NCBI GenBank assembly: GCA_963737745.1
Contig: CAVTTR010000007.1
Coordinates: 744,001 to 808,000 of the forward strand
DNA length: 64,000 nt
Origin: Bog-473 sp963737745
Lineage (GTDB): Bacteria > Actinomycetota > Acidimicrobiia > Acidimicrobiales > RAAP-2
Direction: 5' to 3'
This document shows, piece after piece, positions 19,102 to 26,752 of this stretch. The translations under genes were made by a program, and so were the position numbers. How positions within the stretch are numbered: position 1 is the stretch's first letter; the number at the start of each line of letters is the position of its first letter. A model generated the notes under the pieces. It saw nothing but the letters and a program-made list of their open reading frames with translations. It did not search any database and was not told the DNA's origin.

Positions 19102-20625
19102 TCACGTCGCCTCATCGTCGGAACCGACGTAGAGGTGGACCCCTGGCAGATTACGGTAACGCTCCGCCACATCGAGCCCGTAACCCACGACAAACGAGGC
19201 GGGGATGTGAAATCCGACATAGCGCAGGTCCAGTTCGACCCTTTGCTCTCCCTCTTTGACCAGTAAGGCGCAGACCTCGACGCTCTTGGGCGATCGGGCG
19301 GCGAGATAGTGCCGTAAATAGTTCAGCGTCAGCCCGCTGTCGATGATGTCCTCGATGACCAGGACGTGGCGGCCCTCGAGCTCGGAGTCGAGGTCCTTGA
19401 CGATACGAACCACCCCCGACGTGCGCGTGGCGCTGCCATAGGAGGACACGGCCATGAAATCCACGTCGACAGGCAGCACGATGGCGCGGCAGAGGTCACT
19501 CATGAAGAGCATGGCGCCCTTCAGGACGGCGACGAGCAGTGGGGGGTCGTCGGCGTAATCGGCGGTGATCTGCGCGCCGAGTTCTGCTACCCGAGACGCC
19601 AAACGGAACTGATCGACGAGGGCCGGTCCAACCAGCGGCTCGGCCCAGCTCGGGACCGCGTCACCGGTCTCTTCGGGGATCACGGGGGTGACACTATCTG
19701 AGCTCCAAGGCTCGACCGAAAGCCGGCCGGCACGCCGTCGCACTCGTCGACCCCCAGAGATCTCCGTGGCGACTGCGGAGCCGGCAGCCACGGCCAAGAT
19801 CCGCTCGACTTCGGCCAGCGAGGGCGGGTACGTCCGCCGGCCCACGTCATCACCCTCCTCGCCCGCCGTCTGAATCCATCGGCGCACCGAACGCCGGGCC
19901 AAAGGGACCGGCTGGGCCACGAGCGCCTTCGCATCTTGGGGGTCGGGAACCGCTTCGCGGGCTAGCGCGTTGAGCAGCGCCACCTCGTCGCGCAGGACCC
20001 CCGCTTGGCGGGCCAAAAGAGGGACCGGATCGCGCCCGGCCACATCGGCACACAGGGGCAGCAGTTCATGACGTACCCGATTGCGAAGGAAGAGGAGATC
20101 CTCGTTGCTGGCGTCGCGAACCGGCACCAGGCCCATGGCGGCGCACACCTCATGGGTCTGCCGACGTCGCAGCCCCAACAGCGGGTGGCGGAATCCGGGC
20201 TCCATGCCGGCCAGTCCGTCGGCACCCGAACCTCGCAGAAGATTGAGCAGAATGGTCTCCGCCTGATCGTCCATGGTGTGACCAGTCGCCACCCCGTCGG
20301 GCAGCACGCCGAAACGAGCGGCCCGCGCCCGCGCTTCGAGGTTTGGCCCGGCACCGACCACCACGGTCTTCGCCACGAATTGTGCTCCGAGCTGCGTTGC
20401 GGCCTTCGCCACCACTGCCGCCTCGGCCGCGGATTCGGCCCGCAGCCCGTGGTCAACATGGATGGCGGTGACAGCGCACCCCGCCGCAACCGCGAGCACG
20501 AGGAGGGCCAATGAGTCAGGCCCACCGGACACGGCGCAATTCATCCCCGAGCCTTGCGGGGGGAAATGGCAGAGAGGCAAGAGATCGGCAACCACCGGGG
20601 GCCAGTCGCCGGCCACGCCGCTCAC
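19102..20625 (-). CDS. TilS-Hpt fusion: tRNA(Ile)-lysidine synthase plus hypoxanthine phosphoribosyltransferase
   Basis: A single frame of 507 residues from GTG 20625, overlapping the metallopeptidase stop by 4 nt. Residues about 25-310 are TilS: the PP-loop AVSGGPDSLALL, HVDHGLR, GHTMDDQAET and RNRVRHELLP. The extra C-terminal domain of longer TilS proteins is absent. Residues about 330-507 are Hpt: LGAQITADYADDPPLLVAVLKGA, DFMAVSSYGSATRTSGVV, and the PRPP loop VLVIEDIIDSGLT. The linker is short and Pro/Glu-rich and contains a GTG codon that could start a separate Hpt. In mycobacteria the two genes are adjacent but separate. One half modifies the wobble base of tRNA-Ile, the other salvages purines. 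Confidence 0.9.
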   Translation of the reverse strand: MSGVAGDWPPVVADLLPLCHFPPQGSGMNCAVSGGPDSLALLVLAVAAGCAVTAIHVDHGLRAESAAEAAVVAKAATQLGAQFVAKTVVVGAGPNLEARARAARFGVLPDGVATGHTMDDQAETILLNLLRGSGADGLAGMEPGFRHPLLGLRRRQTHEVCAAMGLVPVRDASNEDLLFLRNRVRHELLPLCADVAGRDPVPLLARQAGVLRDEVALLNALAREAVPDPQDAKALVAQPVPLARRSVRRWIQTAGEEGDDVGRRTYPPSLAEVERILAVAAGSAVATEISGGRRVRRRAGRLSVEPWSSDSVTPVIPEETGDAVPSWAEPLVGPALVDQFRLASRVAELGAQITADYADDPPLLVAVLKGAMLFMSDLCRAIVLPVDVDFMAVSSYGSATRTSGVVRIVKDLDSELEGRHVLVIEDIIDSGLTLNYLRHYLAARSPKSVEVCALLVKEGEQRVELDLRYVGFHIPASFVVGYGLDVAERYRNLPGVHLYVGSDDEAT

Positions 20626-21719
20626 GCCAGTGCGCCACCAGCCCGTGCGACCCACTCACCAGGACTACGAATTTCGGCCAGTGTGGGCAGCCATTCGGGG
20701 CCTCGCCAGACTCGGCTCAGCAGCTCTGGCCCGCCGGCCGCTTCGACCGACTCAACGAAGACCTCGCCCTCGGCGTACTGGCGCATCTTCGCCTCCAGGC
20801 CCAAGAAGCGCGACATGAGCTTGGTGAACCCATGGGTGTTGGTCCGGCGCTCGTGGAGCACCTTGCTGAACGCGGCTGCGCCCGGCACCTCGGCTGCCCC
20901 GGCCCGGTCCATGGTCACGTCACCGTGCCCTTCGAGCAGGCTCATCATGCCGGAGATTTTCGAGAGCGCCAGTTGCTGTTCGGGTGTGGCCAAGACGCCG
21001 ATCACCCCGGACTCCTCCAATGGGTTGCGGCCGGCTCGCACTTCGACATACACGCGCCGGATCGTCTCGGCCAGCGTCGAGGGGTCGGCATGGAGGGGCT
21101 CCAATAGTTCGCCGACCAATCCCACGAAGTGGTCGCGCAACCAGGGCACTGCCGTGAATTGCATCCGGTGGGTCACTTCGTGCAGCGCGAGCCAGAGACG
21201 GAACTGGCTCGGGACGAATCCGTGCCGCTCCTCCATGGCCACCACATTGGGCCCTACGTAGTAGACAAGGTCTTGGTCCTCAGGATTTTCGTCGCTGATG
21301 AGCAGGTCGTACTGGCCCAAGACCCGGGTGGACATGTAGGCCAGCAAGAGACCGAGTTGGGTCCCGCTCATGACCCGGCCGGCCGCCAACGAGGATTTTC
21401 CGAACTTCTTTCCCAGCCGATTGTCCTGAATGTTGGCCAATGTCGGTCCGACCAGCCGCTCCATGGAGCGGACGTTGGCCGCCGCCCACTCGGACCGATC
21501 GGCGACCTTGGCCCGCGCGTGGCCATGCGCCGAGTGCAGGCCGGTGGCCTCGCTGACCAGTAGTTCCGCTCGTGCCGTGAGCTCATCGAACTGCGCCTGC
21601 AGGTCGGCCGAACGATAGGTGGCAGGTGCGGGTCTGAGGAGGAGAGCGCCGGCCGCCACTCGTTGCGCCAAGTCCCAATCGACCATGCCAGAAGAGGCGG
21701 TCGCCGCGTCACCCTTCAC
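20622..21719 (-). CDS. DUF2342 zincin-like metallopeptidase
   Basis: Member of the actinobacterial zinc-dependent metalloprotease-like family (DUF2342, once called F420 biosynthesis-associated). The zinc motif HEVTH is in WLALHEVTHRMQF, with a downstream EGHGDVTMD that probably supplies the third ligand. The start is GTG 21719, which follows the anti-sigma stop by 7 nt and has GAGG 5 nt upstream; a start at ATG 21761 would overlap the previous gene by 35 nt. About 365 residues. The physiological substrate is not known to me. Its place upstream of tilS/hpt is conserved in mycobacteria. Confidence 0.85.
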   Translation of the reverse strand: MKGDAATASSGMVDWDLAQRVAAGALLLRPAPATYRSADLQAQFDELTARAELLVSEATGLHSAHGHARAKVADRSEWAAANVRSMERLVGPTLANIQDNRLGKKFGKSSLAAGRVMSGTQLGLLLAYMSTRVLGQYDLLISDENPEDQDLVYYVGPNVVAMEERHGFVPSQFRLWLALHEVTHRMQFTAVPWLRDHFVGLVGELLEPLHADPSTLAETIRRVYVEVRAGRNPLEESGVIGVLATPEQQLALSKISGMMSLLEGHGDVTMDRAGAAEVPGAAAFSKVLHERRTNTHGFTKLMSRFLGLEAKMRQYAEGEVFVESVEAAGGPELLSRVWRGPEWLPTLAEIRSPGEWVARAGGALA

Positions 21720-21726
21720 GACTACC

Positions 21727-22026
21727 TCAGTGCCCGCCGTCGTGCTGGCGACTTTCTTCATCGATGGCGGCCGCAATCCGTCGAATCAGGCTCTCGGGTA
21801 CGTGGTCCTTGCAGTGGTTGGCGATGACCAGGCGCAGTTCCGCCTCGAACTCGACCGCACCACCACAGGGCGCGCAGTAGGTCAGGTGTTCGGCTATCAG
21901 GAGACGGCGATCCTCGGTGAATTCTCCGTCGAGGAAATGGTAAAGCTGATGGACGGCCTCGTCGCAGTCCATTGTCTTACCGAAGAGGGCGCTTGGTCCT
22001 TGGCCCACATTCGCATCCTCAGTCAT
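21727..22026 (-). CDS. rsrA: RsrA-type zinc anti-sigma factor (mycothiol system)
   Basis: A 99-residue ZAS protein that holds its sigma factor inactive until oxidation of zinc-binding cysteines releases it. The HxxxCxxC motif is seen in AEHLTYCAPC, with an upstream cysteine (MDCDEA) and LYHFLDGE typical of the RsrA/RshA/mycothiol-system family. ATG 22026 overlaps the sigma factor stop (ATGA), the standard arrangement for such pairs. Substrates sensed are thiol oxidants, by family inference. Confidence 0.9.
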   Translation of the reverse strand: MTEDANVGQGPSALFGKTMDCDEAVHQLYHFLDGEFTEDRRLLIAEHLTYCAPCGGAVEFEAELRLVIANHCKDHVPESLIRRIAAAIDEESRQHDGGH

Positions 22027-22625
22027 TTCGCGCACCACCTCATTCGATCAAGCCACCCGACGTGCTCCCCACGAGGCCCGCGCGCGGCCGCTGTATCGTG
22101 CAACGTCTTCTGAAGCGCCCTTCTTCCCCGATGGATCCGGCTCATGACAGTGCCGATTGGCACATCGGTGATCTCGGAGATCTCCTTGTAGCTGAATCCC
22201 TCCACATCGGCCAATAACACGGCCATTCGGAAGGCCTCCGGCAACTCTTCCAATGCCGTTTTCACCACATCGTCGGTGAAGGTGTCGAGCGCCTCGTCCT
22301 CGGCACTCCGCCCGGCCCGGATGCCCCCCGAACCCGACATGCGCTTGTAGAGATAGAGGTCCTCGACATCTTCCACATCGGTCACTTCGGGTCGGCGTTT
22401 CGCCGCTCGATAGCTGTTGATATAGGTGTTGGTGAGGATCCGGTACAGCCAGGCCCGCAGGTTCGTTCCCTCCTGGAAGGAGGCATAGGCGCGGTAGGCC
22501 TTCAGGTAGGTCTCCTGAACCAGGTCCTCGGCATCGGCCGCGTTACGCGTCATCCGAAGGGCCGCACTGTAGAGGCCCGGCATGTGCTCCATGGCAACTT
22601 CGGTGAAGCGGGCCTGATCAGCCAT
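22023..22625 (-). CDS. sigR: ECF sigma factor, SigR/SigH type
   Basis: A 200-residue sigma-70 family factor of the SigR/SigH (ECF12) group. Region 2 is seen in LYSAALRMTRNAADAEDLVQETYLKAYRAY with FQEGTNLRAWLYRILTNTYIN. Region 4 is ALEELPEAFRMAVLLADVEGFSYKEI with GTVMSRIHRGRRAL. The pair with the overlapping zinc anti-sigma gene points to control of thiol-oxidative stress genes. I looked for its own GGAAT-N18-GTT promoter upstream and did not find one I trust. Confidence 0.92.
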   Translation of the reverse strand: MADQARFTEVAMEHMPGLYSAALRMTRNAADAEDLVQETYLKAYRAYASFQEGTNLRAWLYRILTNTYINSYRAAKRRPEVTDVEDVEDLYLYKRMSGSGGIRAGRSAEDEALDTFTDDVVKTALEELPEAFRMAVLLADVEGFSYKEISEITDVPIGTVMSRIHRGRRALQKTLHDTAAARGPRGEHVGWLDRMRWCAK

Positions 22626-22634
22626 CGACCTACC

Positions 22635-23021
22635 CTACCCACCCGGGGGTGGGTTGTCCGACCCCCCATCCGACCTAGGGGATTCGCCTTCTGCTGGGTC
22701 GGTCGCCTCGCCGTCAGCAACGATCGACTGCGCCCAGTTCTGGAGGAGGCTGAAGGGCGTGACCTGGTCCCGGGCGCCAGAGACGACTTCCACATTCTGC
22801 GCATCCAGCGTTGCCACGAGAGCAGCCATCTTCATGCCGACCTGGCCCAGGGCAATGGTCAGCAGCGTCCACGACTTGGCGTCGGGCTTTGCCTTCAGGG
22901 CAGCCATCAGCTCTTGCTGTAGCAATTCGGGACTGTCGAGCCCAGCCGTCACGATGGCGATCGCCTGCAGCTGCGCCTCACGACCCTCGGGAGTTTCCGG
23001 GCTGTAGTGGACGAAGGCCAT
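22635..23021 (-). CDS. Hypothetical protein upstream of sigR
   Basis: A 128-residue protein from ATG 23021 (MAFVHYSPETPEGREAQLQAIAIV). It is mostly helical with Ala/Leu heptads and ends in an acidic, Gly/Pro-rich tail (SDNPPPGG). The last residues are encoded by a GC-palindromic stretch. Its stop lies 9 nt before the sigma factor start, so the two share a transcript. No family is recognised. Open frame further upstream is likely non-coding because the composition changes and it runs against the divergent RHH promoter. Confidence 0.5.
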   Translation of the reverse strand: MAFVHYSPETPEGREAQLQAIAIVTAGLDSPELLQQELMAALKAKPDAKSWTLLTIALGQVGMKMAALVATLDAQNVEVVSGARDQVTPFSLLQNWAQSIVADGEATDPAEGESPRSDGGSDNPPPGG

Positions 23022-23114
23022 GCAGCATCGTAATTGGGGCCGACCTCGCCCATTGCGCGGATTTCTGCGCGCGCTATCCGCCACTTGGTCACACCCGGTC
23101 ACTACGGTCTGAGC

Positions 23115-23318
23115 ATGAGCCGACCGAAGGTATACGAGGAACATCGCGTGGCCACGGCCGTCCGACTTCCCGTCTCGCTTCACGGCGAGCTCCAATCCGC
23201 GGCCTCGGTGCGAGACGTTTCTGTCAACCTCCTCATCACCCGAGCTGTCTCCGCGTACCTGGCCCAACTCGCGCCCACCGAAGACGAAGTATCCCCAGGA
23301 GATGGGCGTCCGTCGTGA
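23115..23318 (+). CDS. Ribbon-helix-helix DNA-binding protein
   Basis: A 67-residue protein (MSRPKVYEEHRVATAVRLPVSLHGELQ). The segment VATAVRLPVSLHGELQSAASVRDVSVNLLITRAVSAYL follows the beta strand-helix-helix pattern of MetJ/Arc and HicB C-terminal DNA-binding domains. Its stop overlaps the start of the DNA methyltransferase by 3 nt (GTGA), so it is made in step with it. It could be the controller protein or repressor of that gene. Confidence 0.7.
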   Translation: MSRPKVYEEHRVATAVRLPVSLHGELQSAASVRDVSVNLLITRAVSAYLAQLAPTEDEVSPGDGRPS

Positions 23319-24796
23319 CCACCGAGGGGGTACCGACTCCGCGTCGTGGCAAGCCCCGACGTCCGACGTCTACCGCGTCATTCGGATCATCGCGCCGCGA
23401 GAGTCACGACGCCACGGACTTCTACGCCCGGTTCGTCAGCCCGGAACTGACCAGCGACTCCACAGTGGTTGTGCCGGACAAGGTGGACGTGATCTACCGC
23501 CACGACGCCCGCGACATGGGCAAAGTTCCGTCGAACTCCGTCGCGCTCGTGGTCACCTCCCCGCCGTATTTCGCCGGTAAGGAATACGAGCAGAGCCTCG
23601 GGGAGAACGGAGTTCCCGGGAGTTACTTCGAGTATCTGAAGCTCCTGCGTGACGTCTTTGAGGAGTGCAAACGGGTGCTCGAGCCAGGAGGGCGCATCGC
23701 AGTCAACGTTGCCAATCTCGGGCGGCGACCGTACCGCTCGCTGGCGGGCGACGTGGCCGTCATGCTGCAGGATCTCGGCCTCTTACTCCGGGGGGAGGTG
23801 GTGTGGTGGAAGGGCCGTGCTGCTGGCGGATCCTGTGCCTGGGGCACCTTCCAACGACCGAGTAACCCCGTCCTGCGCGACGTGACGGAGCGCATTGTGA
23901 TTGCCAGTAAGGGTCGATTTGATCGGGCGATGAAGCCGGGGCAGCGACTGGCACATGGCCTGCCTTCAACCGCCACCATTTCGCGGGACGAGTTCCTGGA
24001 AGCTACGACAGATCTATGGGAGATCGCTCCGGAGAGCGCCACACGGGTTGGGCATCCCGCCCCGTATCCCGTCGAACTCCCCGGCCGCCTCATCGAGCTC
24101 TACACGTACGAGAATGACATGGTCCTGGACCCCTTCATGGGATCAGGAACCACCGCGGTGGCGGCGCTACGGACGGATCGACACTTCATCGGTTTCGACA
24201 CTGATCGACAGTACGTCTCGGATGCCAATAAGCGCATCGCCGAAGAAATGGAACGACTTCGCAAGTTACGAAGCGCTCCTCACTCTCGCACCAGGGTTCA
24301 GCTTCCCGCAGTCGCCTCAGCGAAAGAGGTGCTCGACTTTCCTGAGCGGGCTGTGCGAGACGGACGGCAGGCGAAGGATTTCGCTCGGATGCTGCTGGAG
24401 AGCTGCGAGTTCGTTGATATCCGCTCCGAGGTGAAGTTCTCTCGCTTGGGGATCGAGCTCAGCTTTGTGGCCTTCGACCAAATGGGGGGCGAGTGGGCTT
24501 TCGATGTGTCGGGCGCCTTTTCATTAAGCAGTGCAGGGTTGAAGCGAACCGACACACTATGGAAGACACTCGGCAAAGCTGCCGTCCTTCATCGAGGGCG
24601 CCCAGACCTCCCTCTCATTCTCCTCACAACGGACAGCCCCACCCGTGGCAGCGCCGGCTCTTCAGCATTGGAATCCATGCGATTCAATGGAGGTCCGGTA
24701 TTCGATCTCGTCGAGCTGCTCTCGTCGAAGGATCACGAACGTTTGCGTAAATACGCACTAAAGGGTCAGCCCGACCCGACCGCAGGCTCCGCCTAA
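23315..24796 (+). CDS. DNA methyltransferase (N4-C or N6-A, beta class) with unidentified C-terminal domain
   Basis: A 493-residue protein from GTG 23315. Motif IV TSPPY is at residues 81-85 and precedes motif I DPFMGSGTT at 272-280, the order of the beta class of amino-methyltransferases. Residues 32-320 form the catalytic domain, with PYPVELPGRLIELY just before motif I. Residues about 330-493 form a separate domain of mixed strands and helices (FSRLGIELSFVAFD, GEWAFDVSGAF, LPLILLTTD). I cannot assign it; it has a restriction-nuclease-like alternation and might be a PD-(D/E)XK fold or a target-recognition domain. No separate nuclease gene is adjacent. The gene forms a two-gene operon with the RHH protein. 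Confidence 0.85.
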   Translation: MTTEGVPTPRRGKPRRPTSTASFGSSRRESHDATDFYARFVSPELTSDSTVVVPDKVDVIYRHDARDMGKVPSNSVALVVTSPPYFAGKEYEQSLGENGVPGSYFEYLKLLRDVFEECKRVLEPGGRIAVNVANLGRRPYRSLAGDVAVMLQDLGLLLRGEVVWWKGRAAGGSCAWGTFQRPSNPVLRDVTERIVIASKGRFDRAMKPGQRLAHGLPSTATISRDEFLEATTDLWEIAPESATRVGHPAPYPVELPGRLIELYTYENDMVLDPFMGSGTTAVAALRTDRHFIGFDTDRQYVSDANKRIAEEMERLRKLRSAPHSRTRVQLPAVASAKEVLDFPERAVRDGRQAKDFARMLLESCEFVDIRSEVKFSRLGIELSFVAFDQMGGEWAFDVSGAFSLSSAGLKRTDTLWKTLGKAAVLHRGRPDLPLILLTTDSPTRGSAGSSALESMRFNGGPVFDLVELLSSKDHERLRKYALKGQPDPTAGSA

Positions 24797-24819
24797 AGCT
24801 GCCGATTCCTCAAATCGAC

Positions 24820-26410
24820 TTACGATTGAGAAATCACCACCGAACCCTGTGTTCCCCCGTTGGCCTCCGTGGCCGTAACGGTGCAAGTTCCAGACGTCGT
24901 CGATGACGTGTACGTGCTGGTGACCTGACCGGACGCGTTCGTGCTCCCTGTGGCAGACACTGTGCCGCACGAACCGGGCGTACTACGGGGCCGTGCTGAG
25001 GGAAACTGGGTCATCGAATGCAATTCCCGAACCGGTGGTGACAGTCGCCGTTATCGTTGAAGTACTGGCTCCGTCTGCTGCGAGGCTGATTGGGTCGGCC
25101 ACCACCTGGGTTGCCGGTGGCGGTGGCGCAAAATAGCCAAACGCATCAATCACGATGTCGATGGGCGCAGCGCTGCTGTTGTAGATTTCGACGTTTCCCC
25201 GATTTAAGGGGGCGACCGTAAGGTTCTGCACTACCAAGTTAGACGTGAAATTGACGTCACTGACTGTCGGGGGGCGGGAGGCGGTCGAAGGATAAATCGC
25301 CACATAGCCATCTGCAGCACGGGCTACAACTGTCGTATTGCTTACAAGCGCAGTGGCGGTGACGGAGATACCTTCACTTAGAAAGCTGAAATTCTCGTTC
25401 GAGTTCGGTGACACCGCCGTCCCGTTGCTTCCGACCCGGGTGTCTACGAACCGGGCGGGACTAATCGGAGTAAACGCACTTCCGAGTTCACCAACGGAGC
25501 CCGAGTAGTAACCATTGAGATCAACGTCCACTTTCACCGAACCCGCGTAGTTGTAGACGTCTATCTGTCCACCACTTCCCACCGGGACGATGACACGGTT
25601 GGCGACCACTTGTCCACCGACAAAATTGAGGTTGGATACTCCAAGCGGCACCTGTACTCCCGAACTCGGCGTGGGAAATACTGTTATGTATCCCGCAGCG
25701 CTACCTCCGGCAACCGTGAGATTGGCGACAACTGCGGAAGCATCACTCGGTACGCCATCAACCCCCGCCACTTTGACCAAGGTCGACGAATCCGCACCGA
25801 CGAGAGTTCCGGAGGCGCCCGTTCCCAGAACTCTCAACGGACTTACTGGGTTATACAGGCCGGTCGACAGGGGGGTCGCTGTGTAATAGCCCTCAACATC
25901 CACCGAGACATTGACGATCCCCGTATGGTTATAGATGGTGACACCACCTTGGGTCCCGGTGGCCACCGTCACTAGGTTTGCCAAAGTCTCACCGGGAACG
26001 AAGTTCAGATTGGAAACAGCGGGCAGGGTCGTACCTTCGGGAAAGACGGTGAGAAAACTCGCCGCTGTCGGGTTGATCGCCGTTACGTTCAGAACCACCG
26101 ACGAAATCCCGCTCACCGGCACGCCCCCCATGCCAATAACGACAATGTTGAGTGTTCCATTGGCCTCCAACGCCTCTCCCGCATTCCGGTAAGCCGAACC
26201 GGGACGAGTATCCGCTATCCGCACGGGAGAGAGTGACACATAGCTTCCCGAAGTACTAGGGGCCGATGCGCGGCCTTCAAGCGTGATTCGCGGAGTTTGC
26301 GCCCCCATCTCCGGGGTCGTCTGGCTTCCTACCGGGCTACATCCGATCGCCCACACCATTGCAACGCCGACGAGTATGAGGAGTGAAGTTCGCCTTGGCC
26401 AGATGCCCAC
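24820..26410 (-). CDS. Secreted lipoprotein with DTR/GYF beta modules and an Ig-like domain, with an apparent frameshift
   Basis: GTG 26410 follows GAGGA at 7 nt and starts a lipoprotein signal (LLILVGVAMVWAIGC), with the lipid-carrying Cys at residue 24. The mature part has three related beta modules. Each opens with a phrase such as SPVRIADTRPGSAY, SPLRVLGTG or SPARFVDTRVGS and closes with DVEGYYT, DLNGYYS or DAFGYFA, a module widespread in actinobacterial exported proteins. A single bacterial Ig-like (Big_1/invasin type) domain ends the protein (GSCGTVSATGSTNASGQVTSTYT). One base must be skipped at a run of four C near 24990-25000 to reach it. Function is likely adhesion or cell-envelope display. 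Confidence 0.75.
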
Positions 26411-26686
26411 AAATGAGTCCTCACCATGATGGGATTTATGTATTACGACCCCACGGCCGCACCCCACTTCATAACCCTACAGGCCCCAATGGTAAGGCCG
26501 ACAATAGCAACGAGCGATGGAATAGGAACTGCCAGTTGGCGACGCAGAAAGGTGCCCTCGACCAATGAACCATCTGACAGTTCTTGCGGCCAGCCCCGAG
26601 CCCTCTGATCATCAGTCTCCGCTGGGTAACTTGAGTCCCTCTATACGAGATCAACCGTTCAAATCATCAGCGCTACCGTAAAGCAG

Positions 26687-26720
26687 AAAACCCCGGCCCT
26701 CCGAAGAGGACCGGGGTTTT
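26687..26720 (-). terminator. Rho-independent terminator with UUCG loop
   Basis: On the minus strand AAAACCCCGGTCCTC is followed by a TTCG tetraloop and GAGGGCCGGGGTTTT. The stem is about 14 bp with one bulge and ends in a T-tract. It stands 33 nt after the stop of the large secreted gene. Confidence 0.9.
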
Positions 26721-26752
26721 CCGAGTACTGCTACTTCAGCTACTTGGAACGA

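Noticed and set aside
19102..20625. A tRNA- or FtsH-linked gene missing from the hpt-ftsH-folE order being a deletion event
   Set aside because: ftsH is next to hpt in mycobacteria but its absence here cannot be called a deletion without relatives for comparison.
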